This document shows positions 35,736 to 44,470 of a stretch of DNA of 64,000 bases, in pieces. A program made the translations under genes and the position numbers. How positions within the stretch are numbered: position 1 is the stretch's first letter; each line of letters begins with the position of its first letter. The notes below the pieces were generated by a model that did no database searches, was not told the DNA's origin, and worked only from the letters and a program-made list of their open reading frames with translations. The stretch lies in NCBI RefSeq assembly GCF_006716465.1, contig NZ_VFPB01000004.1:265526-329525 (forward strand). The letters run 5' to 3'. The DNA is from Pseudoxanthomonas sp. 3HH-4 (lineage in GTDB: Bacteria > Pseudomonadota > Gammaproteobacteria > Xanthomonadales > Xanthomonadaceae).

Positions 35736-37352
35736 ATGAGCACGACCGCAGAAGCCAGCCAGGGCCGCATGCCCCGCCAGATCCCCTACATCATCGGCAA
35801 CGAGGCGTGCGAACGGTTCAGCTTCTACGGGATGCGCAACATCCTGGTGCCGTTCCTGATCAGTTCGGTGCTGCTGGCCTACCTGCCGGACCAGGCGGCG
35901 CGCGAAGGCGCGGCGAAGGATCTGTTCCACAGCTTCGTCATCGGCGTGTACTTCTTCCCGCTGCTCGGTGGCTGGCTGTCGGACCGCTACTTCGGCAAGT
36001 ACAACACCGTCCTGTGGTTCTCGCTGATCTACTGCGCCGGCCACGCCTGCCTGGCGATGTTCGAAAGCCACGCGACCGGCTTCTACACCGGCCTGTTCCT
36101 GATTGCACTGGGCTCGGGTGGGATAAAACCCCTCGTGGTGACGTTCTGCGGTGACCAGTTCGACCAGACCAACAAGAGCAAGGCGAAGGTGGTCTTCGAT
36201 GCGTTCTACTGGATCATCAACTTCGGTTCGTTCTTCGCTTCGCTGCTGATGCCGCTGGTGTTGAACAGCTGGGGTCCGGCGTGGGCCTTCGGCATCCCCG
36301 GCATCCTGATGTTCATCGCCACGCTGATTTTCTGGGCCGGACGCAGGAAGTACGTCAATGTGCCGCCGTCACGCGGCAACGATCCGGATTCGTTCCTCAA
36401 CATCGTCCGCAGCGCCCTGTTGGGCAACGAGCGTGGCATCGGCACGCTGGTGGCCGCTGTGGGCGTGATCGGTGGTGGGGTGATGTTGCTGTTGTGGGCG
36501 CTGAAGTTCGCCGGTGTCGCGCTGTGGCCCGAAGCATGGGGGTTCGTCATCACCGCCTGCCTGGCGCTGGGTGCGGTGATCGCCGGCGTCGGTTTCGGTG
36601 CATCGCTCCAGCTGGAGTCTGCGCGCGGCATGCACCCTGACGCGGCCATCGAAGGCGTGCGTTCCGTGCTGCGCATCCTGATCGTGTTCGCGCTGGTGAC
36701 GCCGTTCTGGTCGCTGTTCGACCAGAAGGCATCGACCTGGGTCATCCAGGGCAAGGCGATGCAGATTCCGCATGACCTGTGGTGGTGGCCGAGCCGGCTG
36801 GTGAAGGACGCCACCCAGATGCAGGCGCTGAATCCGTTGATGGTCATGCTGCTGATTCCGTTCAACAACCTGGTGCTGTATCCGGCGCTGCGCCGGATGG
36901 GCTTCAACGTCACCGCGCTGCGGCGGATGGGATGGGGCATCGCCATCTCCGCGCTGTCGTGGGTCGTGGCCGGCCTGTTGCAGTTGCAGATGGACGATGG
37001 TCAACAGGTGTCCCTGGCCTGGCAGACCCTGCCTTACCTGCTGCTGACGTTCGGTGAAGTGCTGGTGTCTGCGACGGCACTTGAATTCGCGTACAGCCAG
37101 GCACCGATGGCCATGAAGGGCGTGATCATGGCGTTCTGGTACCTGACGAGCACCTTCGGCGGGCTGTGGGTCTTGCTGACCAACGCCAGCGTGCGTGACC
37201 CGGCGGTGATCGGCTGGATCCAGACGCAGGGCTGGACCGAGAACGCGTTCCTGATGTTCTTCTTCGCCGGTTTCGCTTTCGTGGCGGCATTGGCATTCGC
37301 GCTGTACGCGCGTACGTATCCCATGCAGGACAACTACCGCACCGCGGCGTAA
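35736..37352 (+). CDS. POT family proton-dependent oligopeptide transporter
   Basis: 538 residues, about 14 membrane helices. The signature NEACERFSFYG (ExxERF) couples proton and peptide binding; GSGGIKPLVVTFCGDQF is the second family signature. It imports di- and tripeptides, which fits the neighbouring exported M14 peptidase. Rhomboid follows 9 bases after its stop. Confidence 0.93.
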   Translation: MSTTAEASQGRMPRQIPYIIGNEACERFSFYGMRNILVPFLISSVLLAYLPDQAAREGAAKDLFHSFVIGVYFFPLLGGWLSDRYFGKYNTVLWFSLIYCAGHACLAMFESHATGFYTGLFLIALGSGGIKPLVVTFCGDQFDQTNKSKAKVVFDAFYWIINFGSFFASLLMPLVLNSWGPAWAFGIPGILMFIATLIFWAGRRKYVNVPPSRGNDPDSFLNIVRSALLGNERGIGTLVAAVGVIGGGVMLLLWALKFAGVALWPEAWGFVITACLALGAVIAGVGFGASLQLESARGMHPDAAIEGVRSVLRILIVFALVTPFWSLFDQKASTWVIQGKAMQIPHDLWWWPSRLVKDATQMQALNPLMVMLLIPFNNLVLYPALRRMGFNVTALRRMGWGIAISALSWVVAGLLQLQMDDGQQVSLAWQTLPYLLLTFGEVLVSATALEFAYSQAPMAMKGVIMAFWYLTSTFGGLWVLLTNASVRDPAVIGWIQTQGWTENAFLMFFFAGFAFVAALAFALYARTYPMQDNYRTAA

Positions 37353-37361
37353 GGACGAGGG

Positions 37362-37979
37362 ATGAGCGCACCCATTACCCTGCTGCTGATCGCAGTGACC
37401 TGCGTGGTCAGCTTCATCGCGTTCCGCACGCCGTCACTGTTGATGCGGCTTATCCTGTGGCCGCCCGCGATCCACCGGCACCGCCAGTACGATCGGCTCG
37501 TGACTTACGGGTTCATCCACGCGGATTTCTGGCACCTGCTGTTCAACATGTTCACGCTGTTCTTCTTCGGGCGACTGATGGAACAGGTGATCACCCAGAT
37601 AAGCGGCAGTCGGCTGACCTTCGTGGCGTTCTATTTCTCCGCGCTGGTGGTGTCGATCCTGCCGACCTACCTGAAGCACCAGAACGACCCCAACTACCGC
37701 AGCCTAGGTGCGTCGGGTGCGGTATCGGCGGTGCTGTTCTCCTACATCCTGATCGACCCGTGGGCGCGGATAGGCGTGTTCTTCATCCCCATGCCCGCCA
37801 TCGTGTTTGCCGTGCTCTACATCGCCTACAGCATCTGGATGGACCGTCGTGGCGGCGACAACATCAACCACGGCGCGCATCTGGCAGGTGCTGCTTACGG
37901 CGTGTTGTTCCTCGCGGCGATGGAGCCTCGCGTGCTGGGCCATTTCCTGGAAGCGTTGTCGCAGCCAAGCTTCGGTTAA
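37362..37979 (+). CDS. Rhomboid family intramembrane serine protease
   Basis: 205 residues with six membrane helices. Catalytic Ser118 in LGASGAVS and His173 in NHGAHLAGA form the dyad; the H-x-x-x-N oxyanion region is HLLFN. It cleaves membrane proteins within the bilayer. It starts 9 bases after the peptide transporter, suggesting a shared transcript; no functional link is known. Confidence 0.92.
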   Translation: MSAPITLLLIAVTCVVSFIAFRTPSLLMRLILWPPAIHRHRQYDRLVTYGFIHADFWHLLFNMFTLFFFGRLMEQVITQISGSRLTFVAFYFSALVVSILPTYLKHQNDPNYRSLGASGAVSAVLFSYILIDPWARIGVFFIPMPAIVFAVLYIAYSIWMDRRGGDNINHGAHLAGAAYGVLFLAAMEPRVLGHFLEALSQPSFG

Positions 37980-38059
37980 GCCATCATTGCGGTAGCGCTC
38001 ACCTGCGCTGAAGGTTCTGCGTGTTATCCCGGTGCCACGTCTCACACGTGGAGCAGCGC

Positions 38060-38779
38060 ATGGCAACCGCAAAGACACGCAAGGCAACCCGCAAGACCGC
38101 GAGCAAGGCCACCACGAAGAAAGCGCCCGCCAGGAAGGTCGCGAAGAAAGCAACCGCAAAGAAGGTGGCCACGAAGGTCGCCGCCAGTACGACGAAGGCC
38201 ACGCGCAAGACCACTACCGGCAAGGCCGCCACGAAGCAGGCGACTCCGCGCGTCGGTACCCGGAAGGCGGGCGCCGCCAGGAAGAAGATCGCGACAAAGA
38301 AGGCAACGACAACGAAGGCAGCAACCAGGAAGGTCGCGGCGAAGAAGACGACAGGCAAGGTTGGCGGCCCCCAGCCCGCGCGCAAGGGTGCTGCGAAGAA
38401 GGTCGCGAGAAAGTCCGCAGCAACACCCGTGAAGAAGACGGCGGGCAGCGCGGCAGGATCCCGGACCGCTGGGAAGCCTGCAGCACGCAAGACGCCGGCC
38501 CGCAAACGCGCACCGCGCAGGATCACGCCGACGCAAGCGCTGGAAACGGCACGCGCGTTGCTGGAACAGAAGCACGAACTGGATCGGCAACCTGCGCCGT
38601 GGCAACAGATCGATCACCATGATCACGGCGCGGCGCCGGACGCGGGATTCGTCTCTTCTGAAGCTGCGGGCAAGGCGTTGGAACTGCATGCTGCCGAAAG
38701 CCGGATGAAAGCCATCCAGGGCAGCTCTGGAACGCAGGATCGGCGCAATCAGGGCAAGCGCGACCATCGCGGCGAGTGA
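38060..38779 (+). CDS. Lysine/alanine-rich histone H1-like DNA-binding protein
   Basis: 239 residues. Residues 1-150 are almost wholly Lys/Ala/Thr/Arg in short irregular repeats such as ATKKA, ARKVA and KKATA, as in bacterial H1-like (AlgP/Hc1-type) proteins that bind DNA non-specifically. From ~150 the sequence changes to an ordinary helical region with ALETARALLEQKHELD, DHHDHG and EAAGKALELHAAESRMKA, which is not histone-like. GGAG at 38050-38053 supports ATG 38060. Confidence 0.85.
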   Translation: MATAKTRKATRKTASKATTKKAPARKVAKKATAKKVATKVAASTTKATRKTTTGKAATKQATPRVGTRKAGAARKKIATKKATTTKAATRKVAAKKTTGKVGGPQPARKGAAKKVARKSAATPVKKTAGSAAGSRTAGKPAARKTPARKRAPRRITPTQALETARALLEQKHELDRQPAPWQQIDHHDHGAAPDAGFVSSEAAGKALELHAAESRMKAIQGSSGTQDRRNQGKRDHRGE

Positions 38780-38924
38780 TCGCCACGGCGAGGAGAAAAG
38801 TCAGGAGGGAGTTCCGTGCTGCGTGCGTCAGACGATGCAGCCGGGACGGGACTCCGGCGCGGCAGTCACACCCGAAGGCGGACCCCTGCGCCGCGCCGGA
38901 GCACCCGGTAGAAAGGCCGAGCGA

Positions 38925-39128
38925 TCAATCCACCAGCGAGTGAACGGCATGCACGCCCGCGGTGTCGCTGCTGGAGTAGGTGGACATCAGGCGCTCGTAC
39001 ACGGCGTTGTTCAGGCGCTCGAACTCCCAGTCCTTGGTATGGCCGGTGACGGTGAGCTGGTACAGGCCTTCCAGCAGGGTGAAATCGCTGGCGCTGGAGA
39101 CGTCGGGCAGTTCTTCGGTCAGGCTCAT
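38925..39128 (-). CDS. Small acidic hypothetical protein
   Basis: 67 residues (MSLTEELPDVSSASDFTLLEGLYQL, ending GVHAVHSLVD). Helical, acidic, no known domain. ATG 39128 has GGAA upstream and gives a normal composition; the frame extends upstream into what looks like leader sequence. Reads like a conserved small protein; moderate support. Confidence 0.6.
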   Translation of the reverse strand: MSLTEELPDVSSASDFTLLEGLYQLTVTGHTKDWEFERLNNAVYERLMSTYSSSDTAGVHAVHSLVD

Positions 39129-39326
39129 GGCGGGTTCCGGATTGCGGGTCGTTTGAGCCGTATCACGCAGCAATCGTGCCAACATGTGTTTTGCCAACTC
39201 CGTCACGCTTAATGCTGGCTTGAAATCCTTCACAAGCATGAATGTGACGCGATGCGTCCAGTTCTGCCGCGGCAGCAGGTGGGCATTGGGTCACAATGCC
39301 CCTGAGCCCCCCGCCACGGAGATGCC

Positions 39327-39620
39327 ATGACCGGTGACCCGCCCTCCCTCGACCTGCATCACGACCCGAGCGCGCGTCGCTTCGCCACCCGGATGGATGG
39401 ATGGGAAGCCGAACTGCTGTATTCGCTGCGCGACGGCCGCATGGTGATCGACCATACCGGCGTGCCCGACGCCATAGGCGGGCGCGGTGTGGCCGCCGCC
39501 CTGGTGAAGGCCGCGCTGGACCACGCGCGGTCGCAGGGGTGGCGTGTCGTGCCCGCGTGTTCGTACTCCGCGGCGTACGTTCGGCGGCATCCCGAGTACG
39601 CCGATCTGGTGGATGCGTGA
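39327..39620 (+). CDS. Short GNAT-type N-acetyltransferase (YjdJ family)
   Basis: 97 residues, the single-domain short GNAT fold. RMVIDHTGVPDAIGGRGVAAALVKAAL carries the acetyl-CoA pyrophosphate loop (GGRGVA), and CSYSAAYVRRHPEY the C-terminal signature with the conserved Cys. Substrate unknown. Confidence 0.9.
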   Translation: MTGDPPSLDLHHDPSARRFATRMDGWEAELLYSLRDGRMVIDHTGVPDAIGGRGVAAALVKAALDHARSQGWRVVPACSYSAAYVRRHPEYADLVDA

Positions 39621-39688
39621 TGTGTCTGGAGGATGGCAAACGCGCGGCCTAGAATGACGGCCATCACACACCCGGAAGGAGCCCGAAC

Positions 39689-40534
39689 GTGTCCCCCTGC
39701 ATTTCCCGACCCCCATTCCGCCACACCAGCCTCCTGTTGGTGGCGATCCTGGCCTTGTCCGCCTGCAAGCGGGACGCCGCCGCCCCGACCACACCCCCAG
39801 GAGAGGCAGCCCAGCCCAGTGCGACGCCCGTGGACGCACCGGCTCTGCCAGTCGAGCTGAAGGATGTCATCGAAAGTACGGACCGTTATGTCGTGGGGAT
39901 CAGTTATCCGGCATCGGTCAACCGTTATCCGGCCCTGGCCAAGGCGCTGTCGGACTATGCGACGGCGGAACGCGCCGAACTGATGGAAGCGGTAGAGGCC
40001 TTCGGCAACGACAAGCCCACCGCACCGTATGAATTGTCGCTGGCGTTCGAGCAGGTGGTGGATACGCCGCAGATCGTGGCAGTCGCGGCGGACGGCAGCC
40101 GTTATACCGGGGGTGCGCACGGTCAGCCGCTGATCGCGCGCTTCGTGTGGCTGCCGCAGCAGGACGCAAGGCTGACGGCCGCCGCATTGGTGCCCGGTCC
40201 GGAAGGCTGGCGCGCCATCAGCGACTACGTGCGGGAGCAGCTCCACACCGGCGTGGTGACCCGCGCCGATGAGGACGAACTGGCGCCGACGGATCGGGCG
40301 GCGCTGATCAAGAGCACTGCGCGCATGATCGACGAAGGTACCGAGCCCGACGCCGTCAATTTCAGCGAATTCGTACCCGTGCTGGATGCCGCGGGCCGCA
40401 TCACGGCGCTGCGGTTCGTCTTCCCGCCTTACCAGGTGGGCCCTTACGCGGACGGTACCCAGGCGGTCGACGTGCCGGCTGCCGTGCTGCTTCCGCACGT
40501 TGCGCCGGAATACGCGGGGCTGTTCGCCCGCTGA
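39689..40534 (+). CDS. DUF3298 family lipoprotein
   Basis: 281 residues from GTG 39689, preceded by GGAAGGAG. Signal peptide with lipobox LSAC (Cys26), a Pro/Ala-rich spacer, a DUF4163-like region (DRYVVGISYPASVNRYPAL) and a DUF3298 domain (FVPVLDAAGRITALRFVFPPYQVGPYADG). Relatives include the RsiV/PdaC C-terminal domains. Envelope protein of unknown role. The cfa gene begins 7 bases after its stop. Confidence 0.85.
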   Translation: MSPCISRPPFRHTSLLLVAILALSACKRDAAAPTTPPGEAAQPSATPVDAPALPVELKDVIESTDRYVVGISYPASVNRYPALAKALSDYATAERAELMEAVEAFGNDKPTAPYELSLAFEQVVDTPQIVAVAADGSRYTGGAHGQPLIARFVWLPQQDARLTAAALVPGPEGWRAISDYVREQLHTGVVTRADEDELAPTDRAALIKSTARMIDEGTEPDAVNFSEFVPVLDAAGRITALRFVFPPYQVGPYADGTQAVDVPAAVLLPHVAPEYAGLFAR

Positions 40535-40541
40535 TGCCACG

Positions 40542-41660
40542 ATGCCGCATCATCGCTTCCAGCGCAGGATCACGGACCTGTTGGCCGAAGCGGATGTGCT
40601 GATCGGAGGGGATCGGCCTTGGGACCTGCAGGTACACGACGCGCGCTTTCATGCGCGCGTCCTGGGGCAGGGTTCGCTGGGCCTGGGTGAAAGCTACATG
40701 GAGGGCTGGTGGGACGCGGTCTCGCTGGATGGGCTGCTGTTCCGCCTGCTGGCAGCCCGGATGGACGAACGCGTGCACCGCGCAGGCGAGGTCTTCGATG
40801 CGCTGCGTGCTCGCCTGACCAACCTGCAGTCGCCGCGCCGCAGCGGCGAGGTGGCGCGACGCCACTACGACCTGGGCAACGATCTGTACCGCGCGATGCT
40901 GGGCCGCCGACTGGTCTACAGCTGCGGCTACTGGCGTGGGGCGAAGGACCTGGATACTGCCCAGGAAGCCAAACTGGATCTTGTCTGCCGCAAGCTCCGC
41001 CTGCAGCCGGGCATGCGCGTGCTCGACATCGGCTGCGGTTGGGGCGAGGCGTTGAAGTTCGCGGCCGAGCGTTACGGCGTTGGCGGCGTCGGCATCACTA
41101 TTTCCCGCGAACAGGCAGAGTACGCCACCGCACTCTGCGCGGGGTTGCCGATCGAGATCCGGCTGCAGGACTACCGGGAGGTGGACGAGTCGTTCGACGC
41201 CGCCTTCTCGCTGGGCATGTTCGAACATGTCGGCGTGAAGAACTACGCAGGCTATTTCGATGTGGTGCGCCGTTGCCTGCCGGCGGAAGGCCTGTTACTG
41301 CTGCATACCATCGGCGGAATCCGGTCGGTCAACCGCACCGATCCCTGGATAGCGCGCTATATCTTCCCCAATTCGATGTTGCCCTCCGCGCTGCAGATCA
41401 CGCAGGCCATCGAAGGGCGCTTCATACTGGAGGATTGGCACAACTTCGGAACGGACTACGACCGCACATTGCAGGCGTGGCGTGAGAACGTCGAGTCGGC
41501 ATGGGATGGACTGGATGCGCGCTACGACGAGCGTTTCCGGCGGATGTGGCGGTTCTATCTTGCAGTGTCGATGGCCACCTTCCGCAGCCGCCGGTCCCAG
41601 CTCTGGCAGGTCGTGCTGTCACCGCGCGGCGTCCCCGGCGGCTACGTGGCGCCGAGATGA
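40542..41660 (+). CDS. cfa: Cyclopropane-fatty-acyl-phospholipid synthase
   Basis: 372 residues. Methyltransferase with VLDIGCGWGEALKFAAE (SAM motif I), HYDLGNDLYRAMLGRRLVYSCGYW (CFA signature), SLGMFEHVGVKNY, and the bicarbonate-ligand region LHTIGG...YIFPNSMLPS. It adds a methylene bridge to unsaturated acyl chains of membrane phospholipids. Its N-terminal domain is a little shorter than E. coli Cfa. Only 7 bases separate it from the lipoprotein gene. Confidence 0.94.
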   Translation: MPHHRFQRRITDLLAEADVLIGGDRPWDLQVHDARFHARVLGQGSLGLGESYMEGWWDAVSLDGLLFRLLAARMDERVHRAGEVFDALRARLTNLQSPRRSGEVARRHYDLGNDLYRAMLGRRLVYSCGYWRGAKDLDTAQEAKLDLVCRKLRLQPGMRVLDIGCGWGEALKFAAERYGVGGVGITISREQAEYATALCAGLPIEIRLQDYREVDESFDAAFSLGMFEHVGVKNYAGYFDVVRRCLPAEGLLLLHTIGGIRSVNRTDPWIARYIFPNSMLPSALQITQAIEGRFILEDWHNFGTDYDRTLQAWRENVESAWDGLDARYDERFRRMWRFYLAVSMATFRSRRSQLWQVVLSPRGVPGGYVAPR

Positions 41661-41674
41661 AGCGCTGGAACGGA

Positions 41675-41698
41675 AAGAGCAGGCCGGGGCCTGCTCTT
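41675..41698. terminator. Bidirectional hairpin terminator between cfa and the response regulator
   Basis: Perfect 11-bp stem AAGAGCAGGCC (41675-41685) with its complement 41688-41698 and a 2-nt loop. It lies in the 64-base gap between convergent genes and has A/T-rich ends. Confidence 0.7.
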
Positions 41699-41724
41699 CG
41701 CATGTCGGTGGATGTCCTGCCGGT

Positions 41725-42117
41725 TCAGGCGGAGGGCGGCGACGGCAGCTCGCGGGCGTTGAAGATGCGCTCGATCACCTCGGCCAGTTCGTCTTCCGAG
41801 AACGGCTTGGTCAGGTAGGCCTTGGCGCCTTGGCGCAGGCCCCACATGCGGTCGGTGTCCTGGTCCTTGGTGGTCACCAGGATGACGGGGATGTGCTTGG
41901 TCGTGGCTTCGCGGCTGAGCGTGCGCGTGGCCTGGAACCCGTTGAGATTGGGCATCACCACGTCCATCAGGACCATGTCCGGCAGCTCGCGCTTGGCGAC
42001 TTCCACGCCCGCGGCGCCGTCCTCGGCGGTGATGGATTCGTGCCCCAGCTTTTCGACGATGCGCTGGATGCCCAGCAACTGCGAGGGTGAATCGTCGACG
42101 ATCAGAATTTTTGCCAT
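41725..42117 (-). CDS. Orphan single-domain response regulator (PilH/CheY-like)
   Basis: 130 residues, receiver domain only. Phospho-acceptor Asp52 in LMDVVMP, acidic pocket VDDS (Asp8, Asp9), conserved Thr in LVTTKD and Lys in LTKPF. Strong resemblance to PilH/PilG of the twitching chemotaxis system (MAKILIVDDSPSQLLGIQRIVEK-like start), but no pil or chp genes are beside it here. Signals probably by protein contact. Confidence 0.88.
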   Translation of the reverse strand: MAKILIVDDSPSQLLGIQRIVEKLGHESITAEDGAAGVEVAKRELPDMVLMDVVMPNLNGFQATRTLSREATTKHIPVILVTTKDQDTDRMWGLRQGAKAYLTKPFSEDELAEVIERIFNARELPSPPSA

Positions 42118-42221
42118 GGAGTTCCCCAAGTTGTCCCCGCCGTCGATTGTAGAGCGTGTTCGGGACAAGACAAATGGTCGGGACGGCCAGCCGGTGACGC
42201 CTGTCGTGCCGCCACTGCCGT

Positions 42222-43217
42222 TCATCCCATTCGCAGGAGCGTACGTCCGAAGGAGCCACCGGCCAGCATGGTGCGGAACACGTCGGGAAGCCCGTCCAGG
42301 GTGGTCTCGCGGGTGCAGATGGTGTCCAGGTGGGCCGGCTTCCAGTCGCTGGCCAGGTGCTGCCAGACCGCGTCCCGGATATCGCGCGCGGTGCCGGCCG
42401 AGGCCACGCCCAGCAGGGACACGCCGCGGATGATGAAGGGCATGACAGTGGTGGGCAGGTCGGCACTGGCGGCCAGCCCGGCAGTGGCTACGTTGCCATA
42501 GGGCACGGTCTGGGCCAGCAGGCTGGCCAGCATCGGTCCTCCCACGTTGTCCAGGCCGCCGCCGAAGCGCGCGGTCTCCATCGGTCGCGCCGTCGCCAAT
42601 GCGTCGCGCCCCAGCACTTCGCGGGCGCCGATGGCTTTCAGGTAGTCCGTGTTCTCGGGCTTGCCGCTGATCGCGTGCACGTCGAAGCCCGCCCTGCTGA
42701 AGATGTCCACTGCAAGGGAGCCCACGCCGCCGGTGGCGCCGGTCACGGCGAGCGGACCGAGGTCGGGGGTCTGCCGGTTCTCGCGCATGCGGAACAGCGC
42801 CAGCGCGGCGGTGAATCCAGCGGTGCCCAGGATCATGCTCTCGCGCAGGCTGAGGCCGGCGGGCAGGAGGATGACCCACTTCGCTTCCAGGCGGGCGTAT
42901 TCGGCATAGCCGCCATCGCGCGTCTCGCTCAGGCCGCAGCCGGTGACGAGCACGGCATCGCCTTCCCGGAAAGCGGGATCGGTGGAGGCCACGACATGCC
43001 CGGCCACGTCGATCCCCCCCACCAGCGGAAACTTGCGGAGGATCTTGCCCTCGCCGGTGCCGGCGAGCGCGTCCTTGTAGTTGACCGACGAGTACGCGGT
43101 CTTGATGACCACTTCGCCCGGGTTGAGCGCATCAAGCGTCAGCGCCTCAATGCCGCTGCGATAGCCGGCGGCGTCGTTGTGGATGCGGAAGGCGTTGAAC
43201 GGGGTGGAAAGGGTCAT
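42222..43217 (-). CDS. YhdH/AcuI-type NADPH-dependent acrylyl-CoA reductase family protein
   Basis: 331 residues, zinc-free MDR/quinone oxidoreductase. N-terminal GroES-like domain (SSVNYKDALAGTGEGKILRKFPLVGGIDVAG, cut to motifs SSVNYKD and GGIDVAG), Rossmann loop VTGATGGVGSLAVD, and DNVGGPMLA. Family members reduce acryloyl-CoA to propionyl-CoA. The start at 43217 is standard. A repeat element lies immediately upstream. Confidence 0.9.
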   Translation of the reverse strand: MTLSTPFNAFRIHNDAAGYRSGIEALTLDALNPGEVVIKTAYSSVNYKDALAGTGEGKILRKFPLVGGIDVAGHVVASTDPAFREGDAVLVTGCGLSETRDGGYAEYARLEAKWVILLPAGLSLRESMILGTAGFTAALALFRMRENRQTPDLGPLAVTGATGGVGSLAVDIFSRAGFDVHAISGKPENTDYLKAIGAREVLGRDALATARPMETARFGGGLDNVGGPMLASLLAQTVPYGNVATAGLAASADLPTTVMPFIIRGVSLLGVASAGTARDIRDAVWQHLASDWKPAHLDTICTRETTLDGLPDVFRTMLAGGSFGRTLLRMG

Positions 43218-43228
43218 GCATTTGCTCC

Positions 43229-43260
43229 GTCATCCCGGCGAAAGCCGGGACCCAGTGACT
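43229..43260. repeat. Palindromic repeat (family 2), upstream copy
   Basis: A hairpin CCCGGCGAAAGCCGGG followed by ACCCAGTGAC. Related copies lie at 43694, 43803 and, degenerate, at 27877. Confidence 0.85.
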
Positions 43261-43328
43261 TGGATTCTGCGGTCATCACGGGATAAAAGCCAAAGCGTCG
43301 ATGCGCGACATTGGTACGGCAGGCAGGT

Positions 43329-43622
43329 TCATGCGATTTCGCCATACAGATCATGCCAGTAAGGGTTCGTGTCCTCGATAAGCTTGATTTTCCAGCCTCG
43401 CTTCCACTGTTTTAGCGCCTTCTCCCGTGCGATGGCGGATTCCATCGTCTCGTGCGCCTCGTACCAGACCAGCGTGTGGACGCGATAGCGGCGAGTGAAG
43501 CCGTAGACTTGGTCGTTCTTGTGCTGCCAGATGCGTGCGGAAAGGTGGGAGGTGACGCCAATGTAGAGCGTTCCATTGCGCTCGCTCGCCAGGATGTAGA
43601 CGCATGGGGTGCGTTCTCGCAT
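43329..43622 (-). CDS. Small GIY-YIG endonuclease-domain protein
   Basis: 97 residues, the URI/YhbQ-type GIY-YIG fold. CVYILASERNGTLYIGVTSHLSARIWQHK contains the two Tyr motifs (VYIL, LYIG), the conserved Arg and a downstream Glu (ESAIAREKALKQWKRGWK). Small single-domain members are common in xanthomonads and are of uncertain role: DNA repair, or leftover mobile nuclease. It is bracketed by family 2 palindromic repeats. Confidence 0.9.
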   Translation of the reverse strand: MRERTPCVYILASERNGTLYIGVTSHLSARIWQHKNDQVYGFTRRYRVHTLVWYEAHETMESAIAREKALKQWKRGWKIKLIEDTNPYWHDLYGEIA

Positions 43623-43693
43623 GGGGCATTCCTTGCCTGGATGAGATCAATGCCATCCTCCTCTTGCGTGCGTGTCACCTTCAAGCCAAGTCG

Positions 43694-43722
43694 CTGGGTC
43701 CCGGCTTTCGCCGGGATGACGA
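43694..43722. repeat. Palindromic repeat (family 2), inverted copy
   Basis: CTGGGTCCCGGCTTTCGCC then GGGATGACG: the reverse complement orientation of the copy at 43229, on the other side of the GIY-YIG gene. Confidence 0.85.
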
Positions 43723-43802
43723 TGTAATCCATTCGCGGGTGGAAGAGCCTCGCTGCTGCATACCCGTGACGGCTACACCACGCAGCACAGCCCACCCACC
43801 CT

Positions 43803-43863
43803 TCATCCCGGCGAAACCCGGGACCCAGTGACTTCAGAGTCCCGGCGTTCGCGGGGACGACGG
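43803..43863. repeat. Palindromic repeats (family 2), two joined copies
   Basis: 43803-43833 matches the first copy in direct orientation (one base different: CGAAACCCGGG), and 43835-43863 is an inverted variant. Together they form a mosaic just before the LOG gene's stop. Confidence 0.8.
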
Positions 43864-43872
43864 AGAGGCAGC

Positions 43873-44466
43873 TCAGCGCAACGACTTTCGCCGTTTCTCA
43901 TCCATCCACTTGTCCGCCTGCGCCGGGGTATAGGCGCGCATCCACGCGACCATCGCATCGAGGTCGTCGCCATGCCAGAGGTCGTTGCGCTGCTCAGGGT
44001 GCAGGAAGCGCTCTTCCACCATGCGGTCGATCATGCCCATCAGTGGCGTGTAGAAGCCTTCCACGTCGAGGAAGGCGCAGGGCTTGTCGCCGATGCCGAG
44101 CTGGCGCCAGGTCAGCATCTCGAACATCTCGTCCAGCGTGCCGAACCCACCGGGCAGGGCGACGAAACCATCCGACAGATCGAACATGCGCTTCTTGCGT
44201 TCGTGCATGTTGGCGACCACTTCCAGCCGGGTAACGCCCTTGTGCGCGACTTCCCAGCCCACCAACTGTTCGGGAATCACGCCGATGACTTCACCGCCAG
44301 CAGCGAGCACCGCGTCGGCGACGATGCCCATCAGGCCGACGTTGCCGCCGCCATAGACCAGTTGCATGCCCTCCTTCGCGATGCGGTCGCCCAAGGCGAT
44401 GGCGCGTTCGGTATAGGCGGGCTTGTTGCCGGCGTTTGAGCCGCAGTAGACGCAGATGCTTTTCAT
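43873..44466 (-). CDS. LOG family protein (cytokinin riboside monophosphate phosphoribohydrolase type)
   Basis: 197 residues. Family signatures: CVYCGSNAG, YGGGNVGLMG, MHERKK and PGGFGTLDE (105-113, the catalytic PGGxGTxxE). It would cleave the N-glycosidic bond of nucleotide monophosphates; bacterial members often act on AMP. ATG 44466 is chosen because it starts the Rossmann fold directly. Confidence 0.92.
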   Translation of the reverse strand: MKSICVYCGSNAGNKPAYTERAIALGDRIAKEGMQLVYGGGNVGLMGIVADAVLAAGGEVIGVIPEQLVGWEVAHKGVTRLEVVANMHERKKRMFDLSDGFVALPGGFGTLDEMFEMLTWRQLGIGDKPCAFLDVEGFYTPLMGMIDRMVEERFLHPEQRNDLWHGDDLDAMVAWMRAYTPAQADKWMDEKRRKSLR

Positions 44467-44470
44467 GGCG

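Noticed and set aside
43229-43863. CRISPR-like array from the repeats around the GIY-YIG gene
   Set aside because: Repeats are in mixed orientation with unequal spacing and no cas genes; they are palindromic REP-like elements.
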